Shown here: piece by piece, positions 1-6,141 of the stretch | Numbering within the stretch: the first letter of the stretch is position 1 | Layout of the letters: every line of letters starts with the position of its first letter | Source: Cyrtobacter comes | Lineage (GTDB): Bacteria; Pseudomonadota; Alphaproteobacteria; Rickettsiales; Midichloriaceae | Direction of reading: 5' to 3' | Assembly (NCBI RefSeq): GCF_034470605.1 | Contig: NZ_JARGYT010000069.1 | Coordinates: forward strand, 1-6,587 | Length of the DNA stretch: 6,587 nucleotides | Translations under genes and position numbers: made by a program | Notes under the pieces: model-generated | What the model was told of the DNA's origin: nothing | The model's database searches: none | What the model saw: only the letters and a program-made list of their open reading frames with translations

Positions 1-64
1 TTCGCTAAACTCAAAGAAAATCGACGCTTAGCATTACGATTTGAGAAATCCGATCTCTCTTTCC

Positions 65-92
65 TTGCCTTTATAGCTTTAGCATCTATTAA
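65..92 (+). promoter_or_regulatory. Weak candidate promoter inside left repeat
   Basis: TTGCCT (65-70) and TATTAA (87-92) are separated by 16 bases and each matches four of six sigma-70 consensus positions. The implied transcript would begin near base 99, about 28 bases before the start codon at 127. The same sequence occurs in the right repeat facing the other way. The match is weak. The stronger argument is positional: the repeat is the only sequence available upstream of the gene. Confidence 0.25.
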
Positions 93-102
93 ATACAACC
101 TT

Positions 103-110
103 TGTTAACA
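103..110. promoter_or_regulatory. Palindrome TGTTAACA in left repeat
   Basis: This perfect 8-base palindrome lies near the inner edge of the repeat, 16 bases before the start codon at 127. Its mirror copy is at 6478-6485. The position, just downstream of the presumed transcription start, would suit a small operator. A third TGTTAACA occurs by chance inside yraN (5834-5841), which lowers its weight. Confidence 0.15.
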
Positions 111-126
111 GTGCCTACTAAATGAG

Positions 127-909
127 ATGAATAAAATGTGGAGCAAGGCCCTAGAAGAATTAAAGGCGAGTTGGGATAAAAGCATGAAGGAGAAACTTTA
201 CTGGAAAGACGATGCAAAAGGGTTTAGAAGTAACTATATTGACACAGGAAAGCCAATTCGACCAATAGATGTACAGGATCAGCTCTTTCGGAATCTAATT
301 GACATAACGCTAAGGCATAAGAATTCTCAACTCATGCTCCATTCTTACATGATAGAGGAGATAAAGAAGTTTAGAGATTCCTTATATAAGGAATCTACTT
401 ATGATACTGAAGAGCAATTTATCGAACATTTAACAGAGATAGACTTAAATTGTGATTCACTTTGTACGTTGTCAAATTTGATATGGCATCTGCATGAAAT
501 AGGGTACCGAGGCGTACCGATTGATGAAAAGTTGTTGAAAATGAATGATCAGCACATGATAACAAATCTTCCAGAAGCTATTGATATTAAATTGAATGAA
601 AAAGGACCAGAGGAAATAAAAAGCTTGGCAAACAACTATTTGAGCTTAATAAAAATAATATGTGCATTTACATCAATTTCTTTAATGCAGTTTGGTAATG
701 TAGAAGAATTTCAAACAAAAATATATCGCTTTTCTTCCTTACCAGAAGTGAAACATCCGTTATTATATCCTGCACATGATACTAGTCCTGCACCTACTAG
801 TAGACAAAATCCTACAGATGGTGCTGCATCGTGGGCCGCTGCCACATGGGCTGGAAATGTAGTAGACAGACGAGACAACAGTAAAGAGCCTGAGGGAAGG
901 AAGAAATAG
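127..909 (+). CDS. Orphan 260-residue protein with basic, Pro/Ala-rich tail
   Basis: I do not recognise this protein. Residues 1-200 look like a charged, mostly helical soluble domain, rich in Lys, Glu, Leu and Ile, with one mildly hydrophobic helix at about 171-187. There is no signal peptide. From about residue 205 the character changes to a disordered tail with Pro, Ala, Thr and two Trp residues, ending in the basic GRKK. A basic disordered C-terminus is common among substrates of VirB/D4 type IV secretion, but this is only suggestive. The ATG at 127 is chosen because it is the first in frame; an ATG at 136 would give 257 residues. An ATG at 122 opens a two-codon frame and is discarded. 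No clear ribosome binding site is present. The gene begins nine bases inside the left inverted repeat, which must supply its promoter or lie downstream of it. The continuous frame makes it probably a real gene. Confidence 0.75.
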   Translation: MNKMWSKALEELKASWDKSMKEKLYWKDDAKGFRSNYIDTGKPIRPIDVQDQLFRNLIDITLRHKNSQLMLHSYMIEEIKKFRDSLYKESTYDTEEQFIEHLTEIDLNCDSLCTLSNLIWHLHEIGYRGVPIDEKLLKMNDQHMITNLPEAIDIKLNEKGPEEIKSLANNYLSLIKIICAFTSISLMQFGNVEEFQTKIYRFSSLPEVKHPLLYPAHDTSPAPTSRQNPTDGAASWAAATWAGNVVDRRDNSKEPEGRKK

Positions 910-1021
910 GAGCTTTACTCTATATCTAGATGTATGTTGATGATAAATATGCCTGACCGAAAAAGTAGTAGATACCCATGTAAACAACATTGTTGTAGAG
1001 GAGAGAGGATAAAAAATAGCT

Positions 1022-1087
1022 ATGTTCAAGGTAAATAAAAGGTCCAAAGATTATAGTAAAACTTATCGCAAAGATGATCAAGAATGA
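1022..1087 (+). CDS. Possible 21-residue peptide
   Basis: The frame opens at an ATG and encodes a very basic, hydrophilic peptide starting MFKVNKRSKDY and ending DDQE before TGA. A purine-rich GAGGAGAGAGG stretch lies about 12 bases upstream. It would be the best Shine-Dalgarno-like sequence in the window, though the spacing is long. An in-frame TAA at 1010-1012 limits any upstream extension. At this length it may be chance or the remnant of a decayed gene. Confidence 0.15.
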   Translation: MFKVNKRSKDYSKTYRKDDQE

Positions 1088-1177
1088 TCAACGGTAGCGG
1101 TATAGCCATTTTATTTGAGATTGCATACTTAATAACACCCCTTGTATCACAGCTTATTAATTTAACTTAAATAACTA

Positions 1178-1183
1178 TATAAT
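1178..1183 (+). promoter_or_regulatory. Consensus -10 hexamer TATAAT
   Basis: A perfect TATAAT sits in the spacer about 345 bases before the large gene. The best -35 is TTATTA (1154-1159) with 18-base spacing, matching only three of six positions. If real it would give a long leader that includes the stem-loop at 1453-1483. In DNA this AT-rich such hexamers are expected by chance. Confidence 0.18.
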
Positions 1184-1452
1184 ATTCGTAGACCGACTAG
1201 AGAACCTAAGACACCATTAATAGGTGATGCCCCTAATATATTGAGAAGTTTTTAAATGAGATTGGGTCCCTCGTGACTAAATGTCTATATATTAGCAATA
1301 TAATGGCCGATTTTTCCATTAAATTAGGTTGATTTATATATAGAATTGTTTTATTTATCAGCCATATGGTGAATCTCATACATTAAGTCTTTAGTCGTAC
1401 CCTTATATTTTAGAGCGCATCATAAATACTATATCGGTTCTACTTTTTTAAT

Positions 1453-1483
1453 ATGCGGTAGGTGTTATCTAATACCTATGCAT
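1453..1483 (+). other. Stem-loop upstream of the large gene
   Basis: The left arm ATGC-G-GTAGGTGTT pairs with AATACCTAT-GCAT around an ATCT tetraloop. That gives thirteen pairs, two of them G-T, with one bulged G at 1457. It ends 43 bases before the start codon at 1527 and has no T-tract, so it is not an intrinsic terminator. It could be a 5' leader structure, a protein-binding site or a decayed terminator. Confidence 0.35.
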
Positions 1484-1526
1484 GTAAATTCCCCGCTTTC
1501 TTTTTGTTCATTAATTAATAAATTCT

Positions 1527-3947
1527 ATGCTTAGTGGATTTTTTCACTTTTTTACCTCTCCTTATTATCTTACAAGATATTTAGTTACTTGCTTGGTATC
1601 AACAAAACAGAGTCTGGCATTACTAAATTATCCAACATTTAGTTCATTAGGATATAAAGAATGTTTTTACATATTACATGCCTTAAATTGCATCAAAGAC
1701 TCTTCTAAATCTGATATGGCTATAAAAAACTTAGAAGACTTCTTATATTATGCGCTAAAAGAATGTAATTATACAGACATAAAGATGGTTGTTGATTTGG
1801 CATCTTCTTCAACAGAGTTTACAAAATTCTCTGATCTTTTAGTTAAGCTTCCATTGTCGATAGTACAAGATCCACTTTATAGAAATGGCGGTATGTTGCT
1901 AAGATTATGTATAAAAAAAAGTGGTATAGGTGATGTGCAATCATTAGATAGTGGCGCCGCGTATGAGAAGCTTAGTCTAATGATAGATAGATTGATGTGT
2001 ATGCCAGAGTCTTTTATGAATTTTAATTCTGATGTGCAGGCTGATTTTTTAAAAAAGGTAATAACTCTTGATACTAAAGTATTTGATAAGATAACAAAAA
2101 ATTTACTATTAATACCGCTAGAACTTAATGAGAAGTATAAATTTTTAGCTGAATGTCAGAATCTGTTATTAAAAGCAGCTCTTGATGCTAGTAATGATCA
2201 TTTTGCCTCTTTTATCAAAAGAATAACTGAGCAGCTTCCATATGAAACATTTATAAGAATATTTATATATCATGAGGAGACTGGAAAATTGTTGATTAAG
2301 TCAGCTTTTAATGCAGAACAAGTGGATTTTGATCGATTTATAAATAATTGTATATCTGTACAGGAGATAGCTTACGCATTTGGATTTGAGGCACGAGAAT
2401 TACTTGTTAATTTGGCGCTGTATCAAAATCATTTTGTAAAAATAGCCGATAACCTAGCTATATTAGGATTATATAATAATGTATTTCGTCCTTTTTTTCT
2501 CCAAGATAGAGATCAAAAATCTTTGATCAAACTTGCATACAAGATGGATTACCATGAATATGTAGATCTTATAAAAAAATTAAATTCTGTAGATAAAGAT
2601 CTATGGGGTAATTTTGATCAAATCAAAGATGGTATTTTGCATTACGCGGCTGAAGCAGCAACATATGATGATTTTCATAAGTTTGTGGTGAAGTTACGTG
2701 CCATACCACAACATATACTAAAAGAATGCAGTAAGGGGCATAGTGAAAAATTACTTAGAAGTGCGCATAATATGTCTGCTTATCAATTTGATATATTAGT
2801 ATCAAAGCTGTTAAGTGTTCCAACTGATCTATATGTTAAGTTTACAATTCTTAGTGGGGATTTTTGGAACATGATGATCGATTTTGCGCTAACAAAAGAT
2901 AGTCTAGAATTGGATAAGTTATTTAAAAATTTTTCTAAGATTCCTGGTAATCTTTACTCTTATGAACAAGTTGCTCTACTTAGTGCCGCATTTGATAGTG
3001 ATAGCGCATTCCAGAAGCTGTTAGCTGAGTATGAAGCGCAAAGGCTCAATAAGGCCTTCAAGTTTGAACTTCATCACAGTAAGGATACCGGTGAATGTAA
3101 GATTGATCTGCAGCATGGTGACAAAAAAGAGCACCATGTCATAAATTTGGCTAAAACTAAAGATTCTGGAAGCACAGAAAGGGTTAACAAATTATTAAAG
3201 TTAGGGATTATTCAAAAATTAAGTATAGCAAATAGAGATTTATTGAAGGCAAAAGTATTAGCTTTGAGTGACTCGAAATTTGATGATATCGAAAAAAGGC
3301 TTGGTATTTTATCAAAAATAGTTGGTCTTGATAATGATTCTAGTAACATATTGATAAAAGAAGCTTTAAATCGTGATTGTAGCGCGTTTAATACATTAGA
3401 GTCAAGGGTAGCGTTGTTCTCAGAGAATGGATTGTTTAATTTAGGCTTGGCTACAACAAAAATTCTTATAAATCAGGCAGTAAATGCAGATCGCAATGAT
3501 TTTGAGGCGTTATTAGATCGAGTGAATCGTGTGCTTCAAGAAGCCTTGAATCTTAATCTTAATAAAGGGTGTACAGATGACATGCTGAGATTTGTATGTA
3601 AATTTGGTGATGCTGCATGCCATAAATTGTTTAAAAATTTAGTTATACTAGAGGAGCGAGGCTCAAAAAACGTTGAAAATCCTTTAAAGATTAAGTGCAT
3701 AGAGGGGGCTTTAAAACATGCGAGTTCAGGCTATAGTGACGGGCAATTTAAAAATTATTTAGATAGCATTGATCCAGTACCTAAATATGAACAATCTGAT
3801 TCAAAAGGATCTGAGCCTCTTCACCCATCTGCACCACCTGCATATTCCTCAGAAGGGTCTGTACCTCCTCCTCCAGCATATGAAGAAGATCAAGCTAGTA
3901 GCTTATATAATGATCAATCACCGCCACCTTATTCTGAGTATGAATAA
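1527..3947 (+). CDS. 806-residue helical-repeat protein with PSAP/PPxY tail; candidate host-targeted effector
   Basis: I recognise no named family, but the architecture is clear. Residues 1-65 are rich in aromatic and hydrophobic residues and are not a classical signal peptide. Residues ~174-503 and ~572-745 are a solenoid of degenerate 35-42-residue helical units. Each opens with a pattern like LLxxA, has Phe about eight residues later, then a second helix, and often IP or VP (as in LLIPLEL, LRAIPQH, LLSVPTD, FSKIPGN). A charged linker (~504-571) separates the blocks. Residues 746-806 are disordered and contain PSAP (767-770) overlapping PPAY (770-773), then PPAY (782-785) and PPPY (799-802), ending YSEYE. 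In eukaryotes PSAP binds the TSG101 UEV domain and PPxY binds WW domains of NEDD4-family ligases. A role in host ubiquitin or ESCRT trafficking is therefore inferred, not shown. The first ATG is used; ATG at 1716 (residue 64) is an alternative. No ribosome binding site is visible. Confidence 0.88.
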   Translation: MLSGFFHFFTSPYYLTRYLVTCLVSTKQSLALLNYPTFSSLGYKECFYILHALNCIKDSSKSDMAIKNLEDFLYYALKECNYTDIKMVVDLASSSTEFTKFSDLLVKLPLSIVQDPLYRNGGMLLRLCIKKSGIGDVQSLDSGAAYEKLSLMIDRLMCMPESFMNFNSDVQADFLKKVITLDTKVFDKITKNLLLIPLELNEKYKFLAECQNLLLKAALDASNDHFASFIKRITEQLPYETFIRIFIYHEETGKLLIKSAFNAEQVDFDRFINNCISVQEIAYAFGFEARELLVNLALYQNHFVKIADNLAILGLYNNVFRPFFLQDRDQKSLIKLAYKMDYHEYVDLIKKLNSVDKDLWGNFDQIKDGILHYAAEAATYDDFHKFVVKLRAIPQHILKECSKGHSEKLLRSAHNMSAYQFDILVSKLLSVPTDLYVKFTILSGDFWNMMIDFALTKDSLELDKLFKNFSKIPGNLYSYEQVALLSAAFDSDSAFQKLLAEYEAQRLNKAFKFELHHSKDTGECKIDLQHGDKKEHHVINLAKTKDSGSTERVNKLLKLGIIQKLSIANRDLLKAKVLALSDSKFDDIEKRLGILSKIVGLDNDSSNILIKEALNRDCSAFNTLESRVALFSENGLFNLGLATTKILINQAVNADRNDFEALLDRVNRVLQEALNLNLNKGCTDDMLRFVCKFGDAACHKLFKNLVILEERGSKNVENPLKIKCIEGALKHASSGYSDGQFKNYLDSIDPVPKYEQSDSKGSEPLHPSAPPAYSSEGSVPPPPAYEEDQASSLYNDQSPPPYSEYE
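3825..3932 (+). other. Coding segment for PSAP and PPxY short linear motifs
   Basis: PSAPPAY is encoded at 3825-3845, a second PPAY at 3870-3881 and PPPY at 3921-3932. The overlapping P(S/T)AP plus PPxY layout is that of Ebola VP40 (PTAPPEY) and of the host adaptor LITAF (PSAPPSY). The Tyr residues lie near acidic residues (AYEED, YSEYE), so phosphorylation by host kinases is also possible. Confidence 0.8.
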
Positions 3948-3975
3948 TAAAAAATATTAATCTTATAGTCATACC

Positions 3976-4015
3976 ACGGCAGAAATTTTTAGATTTATTT
4001 AGAAGCTTCTGCCGT
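3976..4015 (+). terminator. Stem-loop after the large gene, possible terminator
   Basis: ACGGCAGAA (3976-3984) pairs perfectly with TTCTGCCGT (4007-4015), giving nine base pairs around a 22-base AT-rich loop. It begins 28 bases after the stop codon of the 806-residue gene. No continuous T-run follows (TGATTGTGATAGTTTTAG), so termination by this alone is uncertain; it may instead protect the transcript's 3' end. Confidence 0.5.
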
Positions 4016-4292
4016 TGATTGTGATAGTTTTAGAATTTATAGCTGATCTCTATTTATTTTTGTCATAATCGATCCTCGAGAATATAAAAGGCTATCAAAC
4101 AATACCTCTAAAATAGATAGTCCTGTGGTTGTTTTGCAGGTACTCGATCCTACTATAAAATAGTGCTCATCATATTGATATCGCAAGATAAATGAGATAA
4201 ATGAATTCGCTACAAGTGTATAACAGTGTAAATAAATTATTGTATTTCTTAGGTAATTAGTTGCGTTATGTTGTTGCATGCCTAAGTAGTTA
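4016..4292. other. Gene-poor spacer before the RNA candidate
   Basis: These 277 bases hold no gene that I can support. An 80-codon open frame on the minus strand (4037-4279) has a residue composition unlike the real genes here, with few charged residues, and no ribosome binding site. I see no repeat or strong stem-loop. Confidence 0.5.
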
Positions 4293-4301
4293 TGTTATAC
4301 T
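4293..4301 (+). promoter_or_regulatory. Extended -10 promoter for RNA candidate
   Basis: TGTTATACT fits the extended -10 form TGnTATAAT with a single mismatch. A -35 is poorly defined: TTGCAT at 4274-4279 lies 16 bases upstream, and TTGTTG at 4271-4276 lies 19 upstream. Extended -10 promoters often lack a good -35. Transcription would begin near 4308. Confidence 0.45.
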
Positions 4302-4307
4302 ATTTGC

Positions 4308-4491
4308 GGTAGTTTTATATCCAAGGCTTGTTCTTGTAATAAGATGAGTTGATGAAGACCAAAACATAAGATTAGTAAGCGCGAAAGTGCTATGGCTTAA
4401 GAAATGTCGTAAACTACTCCTTGATACCAGTTATCATATACATAAAACCAATATACAGACTTTTGTTGTAACATGCTGGGTCTGTTTTTTT
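4308..4491 (+). ncRNA. Candidate small RNA or terminated leader, about 180 nt
   Basis: A promoter-like extended -10 just upstream and a good intrinsic terminator at the end delimit about 180 bases with no protein frame. Internal pairing is notable. GTAGTTT (4309-4315) can pair with AAACTAC (4411-4417). TATC-C-AAGG (4318-4326) can pair with CCTTGATA (4419-4426). These two helices cross, so they are either alternatives or a pseudoknot. A hairpin AGCGC-GAAA-GTGCT with a GNRA tetraloop lies between them (4378-4391). The length fits 6S-type RNAs, but I do not recognise the 6S, RNase P, SRP or tmRNA signatures. The terminator ends 45 bases before the 289-residue gene on the same strand, so this could also be an attenuator or riboswitch-like leader for that gene. 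Confidence 0.42.
4455..4491 (+). terminator. Intrinsic terminator
   Basis: ACAGAC (4455-4460) pairs with GTCTGT (4480-4485) around a 19-base loop and is followed immediately by an unbroken run of T to 4491. It is the most canonical rho-independent terminator in the window. It ends no protein gene, which is the main argument for a short transcript at 4308-4491. Confidence 0.65.
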
Positions 4492-4508
4492 ATAATATTT
4501 TTATTAAG

Positions 4509-4514
4509 TATAAT
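4509..4514 (+). promoter_or_regulatory. Candidate -10 for the 289-residue gene
   Basis: A perfect TATAAT lies 21 bases before the ATG at 4536, giving a leader of about 15 bases. A second TATAAT at 4491-4496 overlaps the end of the terminator. With 17-base spacing the -35 position falls on the terminator's T-run, a poor match. The DNA here is extremely AT-rich, so chance matches are likely. Confidence 0.3.
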
Positions 4515-4535
4515 TTATATTTTAGCTAGCTCAAT

Positions 4536-5405
4536 ATGAATAAGAAAAACGCAAAACGTTTAATGGAGCACCTTGGGAATATAACAGAAGGAGCCGCGAG
4601 CTTACTAGGGCATCTAGGATTTACGGAAGCTAGGAGCAAGTTAATTTTTTTACCCCTAGGAATGCTTCATAGTATTTGTTGCTATAGCTATACACGTGAC
4701 ATTTTGACTAATAATCAAGAAGGGTCACTTCTTGTCATGCCATATATTATTACGCTAGAAATTGCAGTTGGTTTATTGTCCAATAGTAATTGGGCCTTTA
4801 ATAAAATACAGCCACAAGTAGCGCGTTTTGTTCAGACAAGATTATTATCATATTTGCTGCACAACAAAGAACAGGTTGGTGATATGCATAAGAAGCTTAC
4901 AGATGCCATAACTAATAAAATCTGTCCACAACATAGCTCGTTCTCTAAAGAATTTTGGTTTGGATCATTTACTGAGGTAGCGCCGGCCCTTTCTTTATGT
5001 AGGCTCTTTTTTTCTTTTTCCGGTGAAGATACTAAAAATAAAATAATTAGCTCTATGCTAGAAGAATTAGCCAAGCCATTATATCATGCATATTGTATTT
5101 TCGGGTCTCTATATGGGATATGCAGCTCTTCTCAGTCGGCATATCTAAATCTATTTCAAATTATCGAATCAACTCTATATATAACGAATAATGTCATGTC
5201 ATCAAGGGCCGAGTTACAAAAAGATCTAAATCCAACAACTGGGCATAATTATGTAAATCATGTAGCTACTAATGGTCAAAATGATGTTGAGGCAAATGGC
5301 GCTGATCACAGGGATGTTGATGAAAAGGGCGTTGATTGTCTTGGATTTGCAGACGACCAATGCAACAGTAATCATCATGATATATATAAAGGAAGTGGTT
5401 TATAG
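4536..5405 (+). CDS. Orphan 289-residue protein with hydrophobic segments and acidic tail
   Basis: I do not recognise this protein. It begins with a basic, amphipathic stretch (MNKKNAKRLMEHLG) and contains several hydrophobic segments: about 35-50, 64-82 (the best membrane-spanning candidate, around VMPYIITLEIAVGLL), 149-162 and 182-219. It has eight cysteines, including the pair at 48-49. From about residue 230 it becomes a disordered tail rich in Asn, Asp, Gly and His. The body looks membrane-associated and the tail exposed. There is no N-terminal signal peptide. It starts 45 bases after an intrinsic terminator, so it either has its own promoter or is controlled by read-through of the structured leader. 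The first ATG in frame is used; no Shine-Dalgarno sequence is seen. A frame of this length with changing but coherent composition is very likely coding. It converges on yraN across a 266-base spacer. Confidence 0.75.
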   Translation: MNKKNAKRLMEHLGNITEGAASLLGHLGFTEARSKLIFLPLGMLHSICCYSYTRDILTNNQEGSLLVMPYIITLEIAVGLLSNSNWAFNKIQPQVARFVQTRLLSYLLHNKEQVGDMHKKLTDAITNKICPQHSSFSKEFWFGSFTEVAPALSLCRLFFSFSGEDTKNKIISSMLEELAKPLYHAYCIFGSLYGICSSSQSAYLNLFQIIESTLYITNNVMSSRAELQKDLNPTTGHNYVNHVATNGQNDVEANGADHRDVDEKGVDCLGFADDQCNSNHHDIYKGSGL

Positions 5406-5418
5406 AATAGCAATATCA

Positions 5419-5445
5419 TTGAGGGCAGGCACTTGCCCCACTCAA
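5419..5445 (+). terminator. GC-rich stem-loop after the 289-residue gene
   Basis: TTGAG-GGCA (5419-5427) pairs with TGCC (5434-5437) and CTCAA (5441-5445), with a three-base CCA bulge and a six-base loop. It starts 14 bases after the stop codon and is strikingly GC-rich for this DNA. An A-run rather than a T-run follows, so it is not a canonical terminator for the plus strand. The remaining spacer to yraN (5446-5671) shows nothing I can name. Confidence 0.35.
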
Positions 5446-5671
5446 AAGAGCATGTAGCTAAGATAGTATAAAATAGCGCAATAATTATTCTAGCTTCTTA
5501 ACTCCTATTTTATATGACGTTTTATACTGACTTAGCTATATAACAAATTTATAGTTATTTAAGCTGAATTAGAATAGGTTGTAATAGTATTGTTAATGTG
5601 CGCCACCTTAAATAAAACAGCTCTATATAGCCGCTCCAAACTCTTATATTTATAGCTTAAACGATGCAAAC

Positions 5672-6043
5672 CTATGATTTGTTGTTATCTTCTATATAAA
5701 ACGCATTCTGAATGTGTTCTATCGTGCCGTCAATTACAAATATATAATCAAACCTAAATGAATCGTAACATTGATTATTATCTAACGAAATAAAATAAAG
5801 CGCAGCATTTGCACAGCGCCTTTTTTGCCTCTCTGTTAACAAAAATGATCTCTTATAGTTTTTACTGCTCTTTATTTCAAAAAAGACTAATTCTAAGCCC
5901 TTAGAAGCAATAACATCTATTTCACCAAACCCACTCCTCCACCTTTGTTTAAGGATAGAAAATCCATTATGTATTAAAAAGTTACAAGCATCACGTTCCG
6001 CCTTTAGCCCAGCAGAATGGTTGCTACAAGTGCCTCGAAGCAT
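5672..6043 (-). CDS. yraN: YraN/UPF0102 family nuclease-like protein
   Basis: This 123-residue protein has the YraN (UPF0102) layout at its usual length. An N-terminal helix carries the G-x-x-AE-x-x-A pattern (residues 12-20). The core follows with FGEIDVIA (39-46) and LVFFEIKSS (52-60), then a helix with LTERQKRRCANAALYF (69-84) and the strand FRFDYIFV (97-103). Glu17, Asp43, Glu56 and Lys58 occupy the places of the PD-(D/E)xK nuclease-fold residues shared with Holliday-junction resolvases and restriction enzymes. The family's biological role is poorly established. The usual VEVK motif reads FEIK here, a conservative change that keeps Glu and Lys. It is the only housekeeping-type gene in the window and suggests chromosomal DNA. 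The start ATG leaves a short extension (about 11 residues) before the conserved region. No ribosome binding site is evident. It lies downstream of the small right-end gene, separated by a terminator-like hairpin. Confidence 0.9.
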   Translation of the reverse strand: MLRGTCSNHSAGLKAERDACNFLIHNGFSILKQRWRSGFGEIDVIASKGLELVFFEIKSSKNYKRSFLLTERQKRRCANAALYFISLDNNQCYDSFRFDYIFVIDGTIEHIQNAFYIEDNNKS

Positions 6044-6061
6044 GTAAAGAAAAACTAATCA

Positions 6062-6075
6062 ACAACTTCTGTTGT
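6062..6075 (-). other. Small hairpin upstream of yraN
   Basis: ACAAC (6062-6066) and GTTGT (6071-6075) form five pairs around a four-base loop, 19 bases upstream of the yraN start codon. It would lie in the yraN leader if transcription begins in the short spacer. A similar ACAAC/GTTGT hairpin occurs at 984-996. Too short to assign a role. Confidence 0.2.
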
Positions 6076-6090
6076 AAAAACCAATAGATA

Positions 6091-6122
6091 AAACACCGCC
6101 ATATAACAAAAGAGCGGTGTTT
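6091..6122 (-). terminator. Terminator-type stem-loop between the right-end gene and yraN
   Basis: AAACACCGC (6091-6099) pairs perfectly with GCGGTGTTT (6114-6122) around a 14-base loop. Read on the minus strand it lies 19 bases after the stop codon of the 108-residue gene, and the stem runs into TTTTATC, a short U-tract. It should end that gene's transcript and give yraN its own promoter. The A/T-ended stem could work in both directions. Confidence 0.65.
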
Positions 6123-6141
6123 CATACATGTATCTTCTTCC

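Larger units (their letters stand above)
1..117 (+). repeat. Left terminal inverted repeat, 117 bases
   Basis: These 117 bases are identical, base for base, to the reverse complement of 6471-6587. Identity stops sharply at base 118. The outer end is TTCGCTAAACTCAAAG and the inner end is TGTTAACAGTGCCTA. The repeat stops nine bases before the start codon of the 260-residue protein, so it forms that gene's upstream region. I see no flanking target duplication because the window ends at the repeat. It may be an element end, a replicon end, or a dispersed repeat at which a contig stopped. Confidence 0.97.
910..1526. other. 617-base spacer, no convincing gene
   Basis: No frame in this stretch reads like a conserved protein and I recognise no tRNA or other RNA. 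It contains a tiny frame at 1022-1087, a consensus -10 hexamer at 1178-1183, a small hairpin (ACAAC/GTTGT, 984-996), a direct repeat of ATGATCAA (1074-1081 and 1084-1091) and a better stem-loop at 1453-1483. It may be decayed coding DNA, as is common in reduced intracellular genomes, or a long regulatory region for the large gene that follows. Confidence 0.6.

Noticed and set aside
1..117. Hairpin telomere signature at the window ends
   Set aside because: The outermost bases are not themselves palindromic, and no telomere resolvase or replication protein is encoded, so a covalently closed linear end cannot be claimed from sequence alone.
763..1047. Minus-strand open frame of 94 codons
   Set aside because: It overlaps the end of the 260-residue gene in antisense, with a Ser/Thr/Arg/Ile composition typical of an antisense shadow and no ribosome binding site.
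3769..3960. Plus-strand frame of 63 codons in the end of the large gene
   Set aside because: It is an out-of-frame reading of the proline/tyrosine-rich tail. The main frame carries the ordered motifs.
4037..4279. Minus-strand frame of 80 codons in a spacer
   Set aside because: It has no overlapping gene, so it was considered. Its composition has few charged residues and many Tyr/Ser/Thr, unlike the real genes here; it has no ribosome binding site and no recognisable motif. Chance is the simpler explanation in AT-rich DNA.
4308..4491. Identification as 6S RNA, tmRNA, SRP RNA or RNase P RNA
   Set aside because: The length would suit 6S RNA, but I could not find the conserved sequence signatures of any of these, and the 5' and 3' ends do not form a clear closing stem.
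4832..5074. Minus-strand frame of 80 codons within the 289-residue gene
   Set aside because: Fully antisense to a longer, more coherent frame; no supporting signal.
5272..5457. Plus-strand frame of 61 codons overlapping the end of the 289-residue gene
   Set aside because: It reads the low-complexity tail in another frame, is Met/Ile/Leu-rich, and runs through the hairpin at 5419-5445.
5834..5841. Third TGTTAACA palindrome
   Set aside because: It lies inside the conserved coding part of yraN and has no repeat sequence around it, so it is probably chance.
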